A stretch of 12,129 bases of DNA from Verrucomicrobiota bacterium. Its GTDB lineage: Bacteria; Verrucomicrobiota; Verrucomicrobiia; Verrucomicrobiales; Verrucomicrobiaceae. Where the stretch lies: assembly GCA_023429545.1 (NCBI GenBank), contig JAEYUU010000263.1, forward strand, positions 1-12,129, in the 5' to 3' direction. A model generated the notes under the pieces. It made no database searches. It was not told the DNA's origin and was given only the letters and a program-made list of their open reading frames with translations. A program made the translations under genes and the position numbers. Position 1 is the stretch's first letter. The number at the start of each line of letters is the position of its first letter. Shown here piece after piece: positions 1 through 7,571 of the stretch.

Positions 1-227
1 GCTGGGAGGCCACCACCCCGCAGTGGCCCATCATGCATGCCGTGACGTACGGCGTGAGTCGAGACCAGTTGATGGCCAAACACAAGGCCAACCACATCCA
101 GGTGGCTTATGCGAATGATGAGAAATCCGCCGACCAATGCCTCTTCACCAAGGCGGCCTTTGCCCGTGAACTGGGCATCAAGGTGAATGTTTGCGGCAAC
201 CGCACCCGGACAAAGGGCTGGGGCTGA
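1..227 (+). CDS. C-terminal fragment of a sugar isomerase-like protein (L-fucose/L-arabinose isomerase family), 5' end outside window
   Basis: The reading frame is open from the left edge (in phase at position 3) to a TGA at 225-227, so only about the last 75 residues are present. The ATG at 33 is internal, not a start, because the protein-like sequence continues upstream of it ([11 protein letters not shown]). The tail contains [19 protein letters not shown] followed by a stretch ending in GIKVNVCG. From memory this resembles the end of bacterial L-fucose/L-arabinose isomerase-family (COG2407-like) proteins, where the last domain helps shape the sugar and metal site. Those enzymes interconvert aldoses and ketoses in the cytoplasm. 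The assignment rests on a short tail only, with no catalytic Glu/Asp motif visible, so another sugar-isomerase-fold protein is possible. The next gene starts 75 bp downstream on the same strand. Confidence 0.55.
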   Translation, partial: WEATTPQWPIMHAVTYGVSRDQLMAKHKANHIQVAYANDEKSADQCLFTKAAFARELGIKVNVCGNRTRTKGWG

Positions 228-268
228 GGCACTCACGCTTCAAAGATAGGGCTTGCCCTCATTGAACG

Positions 269-283
269 TATCATGTCATGATA
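269..283. promoter_or_regulatory. 15-bp palindrome, candidate operator
   Basis: TATCATG-T-CATGATA is a perfect 7-bp inverted repeat around one central base. It ends 19 bp before the ATG of the small membrane-protein gene at 303 and lies in a locally AT-rich stretch of an otherwise GC-rich window. The size and symmetry suit a dimeric helix-turn-helix repressor site or a very tight hairpin. The binding protein is unknown. Confidence 0.35.
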
Positions 284-302
284 GTTCCAACCTATTATTG
301 CC

Positions 303-635
303 ATGAACTCGACTTCCCTACATGCGGAGGGCGCGGGACTGGTGCCCGGGCTTACCGCCTTTCTCGACGGATACCCGAACGGCACGCGAATGCTGCGTGA
401 AGCCAAGGTCTTCCAGCCCATCGCACACGCGCCCCTTTTCAAGGCGTTTTGCAGGGTGGGCGGACCTGCGCTGGACTGGCTGGCTCATCCCACCAATTCG
501 GCCATCGCCCTCGCCTGTGTGATTGCTGCACCCCTCATTGCGTTGCTGCTGCTACCGTTGTTCCTGATTCTGCTGCCAGCCGCGTTGATTCTCGGCTTCA
601 TCGGGGTCGCCGCTGCTTCCATCAACAGCGATTGA
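303..635 (+). CDS. small membrane protein of unknown function
   Basis: This 110-residue protein was not recognised. Residues 1-60 are soluble-looking, with a Gly/Pro-rich start and a short basic stretch (TRMLREAKVF). Residues about 66-106 are almost wholly hydrophobic (ALACVIAAPLIALLLLPLFL and onward), long enough for two closely packed membrane helices with prolines near the turn, before a polar tail INSD. Third codon positions are mostly G or C, as expected for a real gene in this genome, which favours this frame over the shorter overlapping ones. There is no clear Shine-Dalgarno sequence before the ATG. A 15-bp palindrome lies just upstream and a small hairpin overlaps the stop codon. The gene converges on the ABC permease gene 29 bp away. 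Function cannot be inferred. Confidence 0.65.
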   Translation: MNSTSLHAEGAGLVPGLTAFLDGYPNGTRMLREAKVFQPIAHAPLFKAFCRVGGPALDWLAHPTNSAIALACVIAAPLIALLLLPLFLILLPAALILGFIGVAAASINSD

Positions 636-649
636 CGCCCTCGCGTCGA
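632..649. terminator. small hairpin between convergent genes, possible terminator
   Basis: GACGC (634-638) pairs with GCGTC (643-647) around a CCTC loop. Two further outer pairs (T633-G648 wobble, T632-A649) lengthen the stem. It overlaps the TGA of the small membrane-protein gene and precedes the convergent permease stop at 665. There is no T tract, so intrinsic termination would be weak. Confidence 0.3.
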
Positions 650-664
650 ACCTGCGAACAGTGC

Positions 665-1891
665 TTACGTCTCGCGTAGTGCGGAGGCGATTGGCAGTCT
701 CGCAGCCCGGATGGCCGGGAAGATTCCCCCGAGAATGCCTAGGATGCTCGCCCAGATAACGGCCAGGATAAGAAGCTTCGGTGTGACCGCGAAGGCGAAT
801 GACACTTGGCTGAATGTCTGGAAGTTCATCGTGGCGGCTTGATATCCATCGAAAAGCAGCCAGGCCAGGGCAGAACCGATCACGCCGCCTGCCAGGGCAA
901 GGGTAAGCGACTCTGCCAGCACGGAAAGAACCACGGGCAGCGCGCCAAAACCGAGGGCGCGCAGCGTGGCAATCTCCCGGGTGCGGGAGGAGACCGCGCT
1001 ATACATGGTGTTGAGCGCGCCAAAGAGTGCACCGAGTGCCATCATGGCGGCAATGAAGGTGCCGATGCCGGTGATGAACGCAGAGGTGGCGGTGGACTGG
1101 TCCGCATAAAATTCCTCCAGCGTGTGGACCTTGACCTTGAGTTGGGGATTCCTTGTCAACGCGTCCTTGAACTCGGAAAAGGAGCCCACCGAGGCGAGTC
1201 TCACATAGACGGACTGGAAGGCGTTGGGACGGTTGTACGCCGGCTGCAGCACGGCGGCATCCGTCCACAATTCGGACTCAGCGGCGCCTCCGCCGGAGGT
1301 GAAGATGCCCACGACCTGCCAGGTGTTCACGCCAATCTTGAGCGAGTTCCCCACCTTCAGCCCGCCAAAGGAGCGTGCCGCGCCCGCACCCACCATGATC
1401 TCATTCTTGCCGAACTCGATGCGGCGGCCTTCCACCATGTTGATGTTTCCACGGATGTCGAAGGCCGGAGGCTCAACTCCCCGAAGCGGCACGTTGGCCG
1501 GCGTGCCGGTCGTGAGCTTGGGCAGGTCGATGATTACAAACAGCTCTGCTGAGGCCAGCGGCGCTTCTTTTCCACGAGCGATGCCCGGCGTATCGCTGAT
1601 CAGGCGTGTTTCATCCTTGGAGAGGTTGCTCGTCATTTCATTGTCCGCCCCGCTGCGCATGACGATGGCCACATCCTTCGAGCCCGTTGCAGTCATGGCA
1701 TGGCGAAATCCCTCCGCGATGGAGAGCACACCCACGAGCACGCCTACCACGCCTGCAATGCCGATGGCCGCGGAGGTGGATGCGCCGAGCCGCGCGGGAA
1801 TCGTGCGGATGCTGAAGGCGATGACGGAGAGGATTTGCTGCAAAAGGTTCATCAGGGAAAAAATTGGGTTCCTTCCGGTAAGTTCAGCCAT
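665..1891 (-). CDS. ABC transporter permease, FtsX/MacB type (second permease of the operon)
   Basis: This is an inner-membrane subunit of an export-type ABC transporter, 408 residues from the ATG at 1891. It has the MacB/FtsX plan: one membrane helix near residues 42-60, a large periplasmic domain (about 61-270), then three helices near 272-296, 318-348 and 371-393. The cytoplasmic loop SSRTREIATLRALGFG (301-316), which contacts the ATPase in this family, is well preserved, and the C-terminus has the usual FPAIRAARL..ALR ending. The ATG at 1891 overlaps the upstream permease by 8 nt (ATGGCTGA), which suggests translational coupling. An ATG at 1852 (MNLLQQILS, 395 residues) is equally plausible because the first 13 residues are not membrane-like; neither start has a convincing ribosome binding site. 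It probably pairs with the upstream permease as a heterodimer. Cargo is unknown. Confidence 0.9.
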   Translation of the reverse strand: MAELTGRNPIFSLMNLLQQILSVIAFSIRTIPARLGASTSAAIGIAGVVGVLVGVLSIAEGFRHAMTATGSKDVAIVMRSGADNEMTSNLSKDETRLISDTPGIARGKEAPLASAELFVIIDLPKLTTGTPANVPLRGVEPPAFDIRGNINMVEGRRIEFGKNEIMVGAGAARSFGGLKVGNSLKIGVNTWQVVGIFTSGGGAAESELWTDAAVLQPAYNRPNAFQSVYVRLASVGSFSEFKDALTRNPQLKVKVHTLEEFYADQSTATSAFITGIGTFIAAMMALGALFGALNTMYSAVSSRTREIATLRALGFGALPVVLSVLAESLTLALAGGVIGSALAWLLFDGYQAATMNFQTFSQVSFAFAVTPKLLILAVIWASILGILGGIFPAIRAARLPIASALRET

Positions 1892-3044
1892 TGCGGCGCA
1901 GGGCCACGGCGATTTGCAGTCTCATCGCCTGGAAAGCCGGGATGGCCCCTGCTACGATGCCGAGCACCACTGCCATGCATGCGCCGATGATGAGATCCTT
2001 CTGAGGCAGGAAAAATACGGGAAGAACGCTTGGAGCCGGGCTGCCCCCAGCGCCTATGGCCCACGCAATTGCCAGTCCTATGAGGCCACCGAGCATCGCA
2101 ATTACGCAGGACTCCAGCAGCACCAGTACCAGGACAAGGCCATTCGTGAAACCCATGGCCTTCAGCACGCCCAGTTCCTCGGTGCGTTCACGCACGGATT
2201 GGCTCATGGTATTTCCGGCTACCAGAAGGATGGTGAAGAAGACCGCACTCACCACGGCAAACATGATCGTGCCGATGTCTCCCAACTGCTCTGCGAATCC
2301 CGCCATCATGGCACCCTCAGGTTCCGTCTTGGTTTCGTAGGCGGAGTTGGCAAACTCCTCATCAATGATCTTTGAGATGGACGCCGCCTGATCCTTGTCT
2401 GCGATACGGATGCCGAACCATCCAATTTCCCCTTTGCCGCGTTCGCGCGCTTCATCAAAGAAGTCATAACGGAAGTAGAATGATGTCAGGTCTGCGTTCT
2501 TTTTCACGCTGGTATAGATGCCTACAATCTGGAACTCCCAGAATGTCTTGCCCTTCGGTTCGCCCCAAATAGGGGCGGTCAAGGGGACAGTATCGCCGAT
2601 CTTCCAGTTAAACCGCTTGGCGACATCTGAACCCACGATGGCGCCGTTCCGGACCTTCAGCCATTGTTCCTTTTGATCCGCGGGCACGGTGAATTCCGGA
2701 TACATGTCCAGGAAGGACAACGGCTCTACCGCGATGGTGGCGAAAAAGTTCTTCGAGTCGTTCTGGTAGATCCCACCGAACCACGATTGGGGAGCCACCC
2801 GTGTGACCCCCGGCACCCTCAGGATGCGGGACTCGTAGCTCATGGGAATGGACTGAATGATGGACACCTTGTGCCGCGTCACCAGCCGATCCGCATCCGC
2901 CATGCTCACACCACTGGTGAATGCCGCCTTGATGCAGGCGAGGAATCCGTACAGTAGGAACGCCACCAGGATCGACAGCACCGTCAGCGTGGTCCGCAGC
3001 TTCTTGCGCTTGAGATTGCTCCAGACGAGGGAGAGGAATTTCAT
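1884..3044 (-). CDS. ABC transporter permease, FtsX/MacB type (first permease of the operon)
   Basis: This 386-residue inner-membrane protein has the same four-helix MacB/FtsX layout as its downstream neighbour. Helix 1 is near residues 18-40 after a basic start (LKRKKLRTT). A periplasmic domain covers about 41-255, and helices follow near 258-279, 301-332 and 350-372. The coupling motif VRERTEELGVLKAMGF lies at 284-299 and the ending is IPAFQAMRLQIAVALRR. MacB-type permeases do not form a classical channel; they transmit ATP-driven movements to the periplasmic domains and work with an adaptor, often pushing peptides, lipoproteins or small amphiphiles outward. The periplasmic domain differs clearly from that of the second permease, so this looks like an asymmetric pair. 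The leader before the ATG is pyrimidine-rich with no Shine-Dalgarno sequence, and 120 nt separate it from the ATPase gene. Confidence 0.9.
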   Translation of the reverse strand: MKFLSLVWSNLKRKKLRTTLTVLSILVAFLLYGFLACIKAAFTSGVSMADADRLVTRHKVSIIQSIPMSYESRILRVPGVTRVAPQSWFGGIYQNDSKNFFATIAVEPLSFLDMYPEFTVPADQKEQWLKVRNGAIVGSDVAKRFNWKIGDTVPLTAPIWGEPKGKTFWEFQIVGIYTSVKKNADLTSFYFRYDFFDEARERGKGEIGWFGIRIADKDQAASISKIIDEEFANSAYETKTEPEGAMMAGFAEQLGDIGTIMFAVVSAVFFTILLVAGNTMSQSVRERTEELGVLKAMGFTNGLVLVLVLLESCVIAMLGGLIGLAIAWAIGAGGSPAPSVLPVFFLPQKDLIIGACMAVVLGIVAGAIPAFQAMRLQIAVALRRNG

Positions 3045-3091
3045 CGGGGGAACGAGGGAAGAAAGCGGAAGGGCGATGGAGGGGAAAGTAA

Positions 3092-3114
3092 TCAGTGAGT
3101 CCGTATTCAGTGAG
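3092..3114. repeat. short direct repeat TCAGTGAG x2 inside the ABC operon gap
   Basis: TCAGTGAG occurs at 3092-3099 and again at 3107-3114, a 15-bp period. It lies in the 120-nt gap between the ATPase stop and the start of the first permease. The gap has no open reading frame that I trust. The repeat could be a remnant of a short intergenic tandem repeat or a minor regulatory site; two 8-mers are weak evidence. Confidence 0.3.
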
Positions 3115-3164
3115 CAGGTTGCTGAATGGAGCAGAGGCAGAGCACCTTCGAGATTCAGGTGGCG

Positions 3165-3863
3165 CTACGCTACCGGCTCCGTGGAGAGCTGCCCCTTGTC
3201 CAGATGCAGCGTGCGCGAGGCTCGGGCGGAGGCGTGGGGATCATGCGTGACCATCACGATGGTCTTGCCGTGGTCCTTGTTCAGCGTCTGCAGCAGGGTC
3301 AGGATCTCGTCACCAGACTTTCGATCAAGGTCACCAGTTGGCTCGTCACACAGCAGGATGGTGGGGTCGGTCACGATGGCGCGGGCAATGCCCACACGCT
3401 GCTGTTCACCGCCGGAGAGGGTGCGGGGATAGTGTTTGGTGCGATGCGAGAGGCCCACGGCATTCAGGGCGATTTCCACGTGTTTCTTCCGCTCGGATTT
3501 CGAGAGGTGCGTGAGCAGCAGGGGAAGCTCTACATTCCGCTCCGCGGTGAGCACCGGCAGCAGGTTGTAAAACTGGAAGACGAAGCCCACGTTCCGTGCG
3601 CGCCACGCGGCGAGCTGACCATCCGAGAGTTGATCGATGCGATCCGGACCCACGATGACGGAGCCCTGGGTAGCGCGATCCAGCCCACCCATGAGATTGA
3701 GCAGGGTGGACTTGCCCGATCCGGAGGGCCCCATGAGGGCGAGGAACTCGCCCTTCTTCACTTCGACGTTCAGGCCGGAGAGCACGTGAATCTCCTCCGA
3801 GCCACGCTTGAAGTTCTTGGAGACATTCTTGATGTCCACGAGGATGTCGTTCGAAGCGCTCAT
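3165..3863 (-). CDS. ABC transporter ATP-binding protein, LolD/MacB type
   Basis: This 232-residue cytoplasmic ATPase powers the exporter. All diagnostic motifs are present in order: Walker A GPSGSGKST (45-53), Q-loop FVFQFYNLLP with Gln97, signature LSGGEQQRV (149-157), Walker B ILLCDEPTG (169-177) with catalytic Glu174, D-loop DLD (178-180) and H-loop His207 in VTHDPH. Length and sequence style match the LolD/MacB/YknY group, which associates with FtsX-type permeases. The start is set by a 4-nt ATGA overlap with the stop of the upstream adaptor gene, and a weak GGAAAAG lies before the ATG. The substrate cannot be read from the ATPase; LolD-like function is less likely because the locus has an HlyD-type adaptor. 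Confidence 0.95.
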   Translation of the reverse strand: MSASNDILVDIKNVSKNFKRGSEEIHVLSGLNVEVKKGEFLALMGPSGSGKSTLLNLMGGLDRATQGSVIVGPDRIDQLSDGQLAAWRARNVGFVFQFYNLLPVLTAERNVELPLLLTHLSKSERKKHVEIALNAVGLSHRTKHYPRTLSGGEQQRVGIARAIVTDPTILLCDEPTGDLDRKSGDEILTLLQTLNKDHGKTIVMVTHDPHASARASRTLHLDKGQLSTEPVA

Positions 3864-5098
3864 GATTTCTTTTCCGTGACTTTGACGCCGTCCTTCAGTT
3901 CGGCCGGTGCATTCAATACCAGTTTCTCTCCGGGGGTGATTCCCGCGGCCACGGTGGTGTTGACCGCATCCGTCCCATTGACGGTGATGGCGCGTCGCTC
4001 CACACGTCCGTCCTTCACCACCCAGGCCACGTCAGTGCCCCGATCCTGATGCACTGCCTCCTTGGGCACGATGACGAGGCGCTGTTTCTGGGTTGCTGCC
4101 TCTGCCAGGTCTTGAGGCGCGCTTTGGAAGGAGACCTTCACGCCCATCTCAGGCAGGATTCGGGGATCCAGCTTTTCGAATCCGATGCGCACCTTCACCG
4201 TGGCCTTCTGGCGATCGGCGGTGGGAATGATGGCGATCACCTTCGCCGGAATGTTCCAGTCCGAGTACGCATCCAGCTTGGCTTCGACCGGCTGCCCGGC
4301 CTGCACGCGGTTGATGTAGCTCTCACTCACATCCACTTCGATCTCCAGCGAGCTCATGTCGACAATGGTGCAGATACCCGTGCGCGTGAAGCTGCCGCCG
4401 GCGGACATGGGCGAGATCATCTCGCCCGGCTGTGAGTTCTTCGAGGTCACGATGCCTGCAAAGGGCGCGCGGATGATGGTGTCATCCACCTGCTGCTTCC
4501 ACTGCGCCACTTCACGCTCGGCCACGGTCACATCCGACATCTGACGCACCAGCTTGGCCTGGAGCACCTTCACTTCCGCATCCGCCTTGTTCAAGTCGGA
4601 CTGGCTCGCAGCTTTGGACTGCGCCAGCTCCGTGAAACGCTTCAGCTCCTGCTCTGCGAAGACGACATTGGGCTTGGTTTCTTCCAGCGCCTTCCTTGCG
4701 GAGTCGAGTTGCGCTTCGGCAAGACGCAGGCTGGCCTCCGTATTGGAGGCGTCCAACCGGGCCACGACTTGATCTTGCTCCACCTTCATGCCCTCTTCCA
4801 CGAGGACTTCCATGACCTTGCCCGTGACCTTGGCGGATACGGTGGCGATGCGTCTCGCCGTGACGTAGCCGGAGCCATTCAGCAGCGTGCGCTGGGTGGA
4901 GGTGGAGCCGCTGGATTGCTCCAAGGCCACCGCCATCTGCACAGGCAGGGGCTTCGGCCGCATGAACCACCACGTGGTTCCCCCCGCAACCGCGAGCAAA
5001 ATGATGATGCTGGGAAACAGCCATGCAGGGCGCTCCTTCTTGGGTATCGCTGAGCGATCAATTCGGAGTCCATCGAGCGAGACTTTTTCAGCACTCAT
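3860..5098 (-). CDS. efflux periplasmic adaptor (membrane fusion protein, HlyD/MacA type)
   Basis: This 412-residue adaptor is anchored in the inner membrane and bridges the pump to the cell envelope. After a charged cytoplasmic start comes one membrane helix (about residues 27-47). The first half of a lipoyl-like barrel-sandwich follows (about 75-116, with VSAKVTGKVMEVLVEEGMKV). Then there is a long Ala/Glu/Lys-rich coiled-coil hairpin (about 120-203) and the second lipoyl half with IIRAPFAGIV (208-217). Beta-barrel and membrane-proximal domains (about 249-405) end the protein. The ATG at 5098 was chosen because MSAEKVSLDG leads directly into the helix. The frame stays open to 5467, but that extra part is Arg/Pro/Ser-rich and lies antisense to the next gene. 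The helix rather than a Cys lipobox suggests an anchored, non-lipoprotein adaptor. It is the first gene of the exporter operon. An outer-membrane TolC-like partner must be encoded elsewhere, if one is used. Confidence 0.92.
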   Translation of the reverse strand: MSAEKVSLDGLRIDRSAIPKKERPAWLFPSIIILLAVAGGTTWWFMRPKPLPVQMAVALEQSSGSTSTQRTLLNGSGYVTARRIATVSAKVTGKVMEVLVEEGMKVEQDQVVARLDASNTEASLRLAEAQLDSARKALEETKPNVVFAEQELKRFTELAQSKAASQSDLNKADAEVKVLQAKLVRQMSDVTVAEREVAQWKQQVDDTIIRAPFAGIVTSKNSQPGEMISPMSAGGSFTRTGICTIVDMSSLEIEVDVSESYINRVQAGQPVEAKLDAYSDWNIPAKVIAIIPTADRQKATVKVRIGFEKLDPRILPEMGVKVSFQSAPQDLAEAATQKQRLVIVPKEAVHQDRGTDVAWVVKDGRVERRAITVNGTDAVNTTVAAGITPGEKLVLNAPAELKDGVKVTEKKS

Positions 5099-5121
5099 CG
5101 TGGGTTTGGGGGAACCATCAG

Positions 5122-5148
5122 ATAACAGGGCGTTGCATTGAAGATCAA
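5122..5148 (-). promoter_or_regulatory. possible sigma-70-like promoter of the exporter operon
   Basis: Reading the minus strand, TTGATC (5148-5143) is followed after 15 bases by TGTTAT (5127-5122), 23 bp before the adaptor ATG. Each hexamer matches four of six consensus positions and the spacer is shorter than ideal. It is the best candidate in the 139-bp gap between the SRPBCC gene and the operon, but it is weak. Confidence 0.22.
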
Positions 5149-5237
5149 ACGCAATCTCGGATGAGTGCATCAATCCAAGGCTCGCCGGACCTGTCTGCAT
5201 GGCTTTCCCGGGCCCATGATGAGTGAGCAGATCCATC

Positions 5238-5723
5238 TCAGATTTTGGCGCACAATTCCTCAAGTTGCTCCGCGCACTTGCCCCATCCCTCGTGGAAGCC
5301 CATCTTCTCATGCGCCTCGCGGTCCTCCTTCGTCCAGTGGCGGGCGATGGCGGTGTAGCTGGTCTTCCCGCCGCCCGCATCTTCGAGAAGGATGATGCCT
5401 GTGAAGAAAGGCTTCTCAGAGGGGACCCATGCCTCCGTGTAGGCATCCGTAAAAACGAGCTTCTCATTCTCCACCACTTCGAGGTACACGCCCTTGTTGG
5501 GAAACTCCTGGCCTTCAGGACTGCGCATCACTACCAGGCTTGAGCCACCTGGACGAAGATCGAGTTCCGCATGGGAGACCGCCCAGGGCTTGGGGCAGAA
5601 CCACTCCTTCATCAGTTTCGGAGTAGTCCAGCATTTGAAGATCTTTTCACGCGATGCATTCAGGGTACGCTTGAGAACGAGATCGCGGTCGGAGGTGGTT
5701 TCTTGGGGGGCTGTGGTACTCAT
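5238..5723 (-). CDS. SRPBCC (AHSA1-like/START superfamily) domain protein
   Basis: This is a single-domain cytoplasmic protein of 161 residues, the usual length for the family. Typical features are an early strand and helix (LVLKRTLNASREKIFKCWTT), the FCPKPWAVSHAELDLRPGG region, GVYLEVVENEKLVFTDAY, and a C-terminal amphipathic helix (GFHEGWGKCAEQLEELC). SRPBCC folds form a deep hydrophobic pocket; AHSA1-like bacterial members mostly have unknown ligands, so no reaction is assigned. I chose the ATG at 5723 because homology-like sequence begins there; the frame runs upstream to 5948 but that part is not protein-like. There is no Shine-Dalgarno sequence. It lies upstream of the exporter operon on the same strand, separated from it by 139 bp, and is divergent from phoD. 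Read-through into the exporter is possible but not shown. Confidence 0.88.
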   Translation of the reverse strand: MSTTAPQETTSDRDLVLKRTLNASREKIFKCWTTPKLMKEWFCPKPWAVSHAELDLRPGGSSLVVMRSPEGQEFPNKGVYLEVVENEKLVFTDAYTEAWVPSEKPFFTGIILLEDAGGGKTSYTAIARHWTKEDREAHEKMGFHEGWGKCAEQLEELCAKI

Positions 5724-6017
5724 GTCAATGCAATCTGAGGTAGAGGTTCGAAAAGTAGGAGCTTGTTGGATGGGGTTGCCTTGCGCCTTGCAATGCCATG
5801 ACGATCGTGTCCGTGCACGCAGGACATCGCGGCCAAATTTTTTCGGAGAATAATCACCCTCAGGAAGGGCGTGGTGAAGTGGCGATTTCGTCAGGGGGCC
5901 AGATGGCGAGGGTATTCCCCGCGCACATCCGTATCTTGAAAGAATCATGGGCCTTTAAGGTAGGAGTTCTTCACTCATTCTCCGATCAAACTCAAATCTT
6001 TACTGTATTCATCGTCC
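5724..6017. promoter_or_regulatory. 294-bp divergent intergenic region (SRPBCC gene / phoD-like gene)
   Basis: No credible gene lies here; the frame extending the SRPBCC gene upstream to 5948 is rich in Arg, Ser and Pro and looks non-coding. The part next to the phosphatase start (about 5975-6010) is clearly AT-richer than its surroundings and is the likely promoter area. I could not identify a -35/-10 pair that I trust on either strand. Confidence 0.4.
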
Positions 6018-7478
6018 ATGACCCGACGCGAATTCATCGCCGCCACTTCCGCGCTGCCTGCCGCGGCCTCCCTTGCCGCGGAATCTCCCAAGCCGCAGGC
6101 CAAGGCAGCCGCATCCCCCAAACCCAAGGCCAAGCCAACCGCGCCGCAATCTGAGCTTCCCCAGATTGCACCGATGGCTTCCATTCCGGGCCCAGCATGC
6201 CTGGAGGCGGGACCTATGCTGGGACATGTGAGTGATGCCGAGGCGTGGATTTGGGTGAAGGTGTCGAAGCCGGCGAACCTGAAGGTGCGTGTGAGTGAGA
6301 ACGCGGATTTCAGCGCTCCGAGGGATTTCATCGGAGGCAGAGTGAATGAGAACACGGGGCGCACCGCGGCCATTCGCGTGCATGGATTGCAGCCTGCGAT
6401 GCGGTTCTATTACGAAGTGCTGCTGGATGACCGGGTCGTCAGCGACTCTCCGGCGTCATCTTTCATCACGGCAGCGCCTTCGGGAACGAATGGTCGCATT
6501 CGTGTGGCGCTTGGCTCGTGTGTGGGTCGTCTGCCCGAGCACTCCGCCGCAGCGTGGGGTGATATTGCAGCGCGCGCGAATTTTGATCTCTTCCTCATGC
6601 TGGGGGACAATCACTACGCAGACAGCACCGATCTTGAAAGGCAGCGCCTCTACTACACGGCGCATCGACAGCTTGCCGGCTTCCGCGAAATCACCGCACA
6701 GCGTCCCATGTACGCCATCTGGGACGATCATGATTTCGGCCCGAACAACAGCGACTCCACCGCCAAGGGAAAGGAGCAGTCGAGACAGGCCTTCTTTGAA
6801 TACTGGGCCAATCCCGCCCGCAGCGTGGAGCCGCAGGACCCGGCCATCTATCACACGTTCGAGCGCAGCGGCGTCGCATTCTTCATGCTCGATGTCCGCT
6901 GGCATCGCACACCAAACAAGGAACCGGATGACGCATCGAAAACCATGCTGGGCGCTACGCAACTGGCGTGGTTGAAGCGTGAGTTGAAGGCCAGCAAAGC
7001 ACGCGTGAAAATCCTCGCCAGCGGCAGCGAGTGGCAGACCTTCAGCCAGCCTGATAGTTGGGCGAAGTTCCTCACGGAGCGGGATGCCCTGCTGGCGTGG
7101 ATGCAACAGGAGGGTATCGAAGGGGTCATCTTCCTCTCCGGTGACCGCCATTTCTCCGCTGGATATCATATCAAGGACAGGTGGGTGGAGTTCACCGCCG
7201 GGCCGCTGGGCAGTTCCAACGAGAAAAATACCATGGCCGTGGTGTCGCCGGAGACCTTTACCATCCATCACGATGGAAAGATGTGGATGGTGCTCGATAT
7301 CGACTGCACCACCGCCACACCCACTGTTGGCTATGAAGTGTGGCAGGCAGGCGAGGGGATGATCGAGTCGAAGCCTGTCCCTTGGGATGCCATCTGCGGC
7401 CGCGCACTCATCGCCAAGAGCGACCGTGTCATGGAAGTGCGCGCGGAGCAGGAGAGATTGAAAGCCGGCAGGAGCTGA
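6018..7478 (+). CDS. Tat-exported PhoD-type alkaline phosphatase/phosphodiesterase
   Basis: This 486-residue metallophosphatase probably acts in the periplasm or at the cell surface, releasing phosphate from esters or diesters. The N-terminus has a twin-arginine signal (TRREFIAATSALPAAASLAA, residues 2-21). A Lys/Pro/Ala linker of repeated SPKPxAK units follows (about 23-43). A fibronectin-like PhoD N-terminal domain covers about 61-152 (ending VVSDSPASSFITA). The catalytic domain begins at RVALGSC (162-168). Metal-binding motifs are visible: LGDNHY (Asp197), WDDHDFGPN (Asp237, His238, Asp239) and SGDRHFS (Asp376, His378). Compared with Bacillus PhoD the protein is somewhat shorter. The start ATG at 6018 fits the Tat signal but has no Shine-Dalgarno sequence. 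No Pho-box-like repeats were recognised upstream. It is transcribed alone and ends at a hairpin. Substrate (mono- or diester) cannot be decided from sequence. Confidence 0.92.
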   Translation: MTRREFIAATSALPAAASLAAESPKPQAKAAASPKPKAKPTAPQSELPQIAPMASIPGPACLEAGPMLGHVSDAEAWIWVKVSKPANLKVRVSENADFSAPRDFIGGRVNENTGRTAAIRVHGLQPAMRFYYEVLLDDRVVSDSPASSFITAAPSGTNGRIRVALGSCVGRLPEHSAAAWGDIAARANFDLFLMLGDNHYADSTDLERQRLYYTAHRQLAGFREITAQRPMYAIWDDHDFGPNNSDSTAKGKEQSRQAFFEYWANPARSVEPQDPAIYHTFERSGVAFFMLDVRWHRTPNKEPDDASKTMLGATQLAWLKRELKASKARVKILASGSEWQTFSQPDSWAKFLTERDALLAWMQQEGIEGVIFLSGDRHFSAGYHIKDRWVEFTAGPLGSSNEKNTMAVVSPETFTIHHDGKMWMVLDIDCTTATPTVGYEVWQAGEGMIESKPVPWDAICGRALIAKSDRVMEVRAEQERLKAGRS

Positions 7479-7496
7479 ACCGTGACACACACAGGA

Positions 7497-7527
7497 AACG
7501 CCCCCCGCCTCGCAGCAGGAGGGCGTT
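7497..7527. terminator. bidirectional intrinsic terminator between phoD-like and VOC genes
   Basis: AACGCCC (7497-7503) pairs perfectly with GGGCGTT (7521-7527). After one C/A mismatch the stem continues with CC/GG, leaving a loop of about 11 nt. It follows the phosphatase stop by 18 nt, and the convergent VOC gene stops 44 nt beyond it. On the + strand the stem is followed by GTATTTGTTT, a modest T-rich run. On the - strand the trailing TTCCTGTGTG is less typical. Confidence 0.6.
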
Positions 7528-7571
7528 GTATTTGTTTCGGACGCAGATGTTGGCAGCGAAGTATGGCGACG

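Noticed and set aside
1224..2375. A 383-codon open frame on the + strand, antisense to both permeases
   Set aside because: Its translation is low-complexity and spans two well-supported permease genes; it is a GC-rich antisense shadow.
3126..4049. A 307-codon + strand open frame across the ATPase gene
   Set aside because: The minus-strand ATPase shows every ABC motif, while this frame shows no recognisable domain.
5099..5467. N-terminal extension of the adaptor gene to 5467
   Set aside because: The added 123 residues are Arg/Ser/Pro-rich, lie antisense-like over the same-strand SRPBCC gene in another frame, and precede a normal adaptor N-terminus.
6456..7490. A 344-codon minus-strand open frame across the phosphatase gene
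   Set aside because: It is His/Arg-rich with no domain and is antisense to an obvious PhoD gene.
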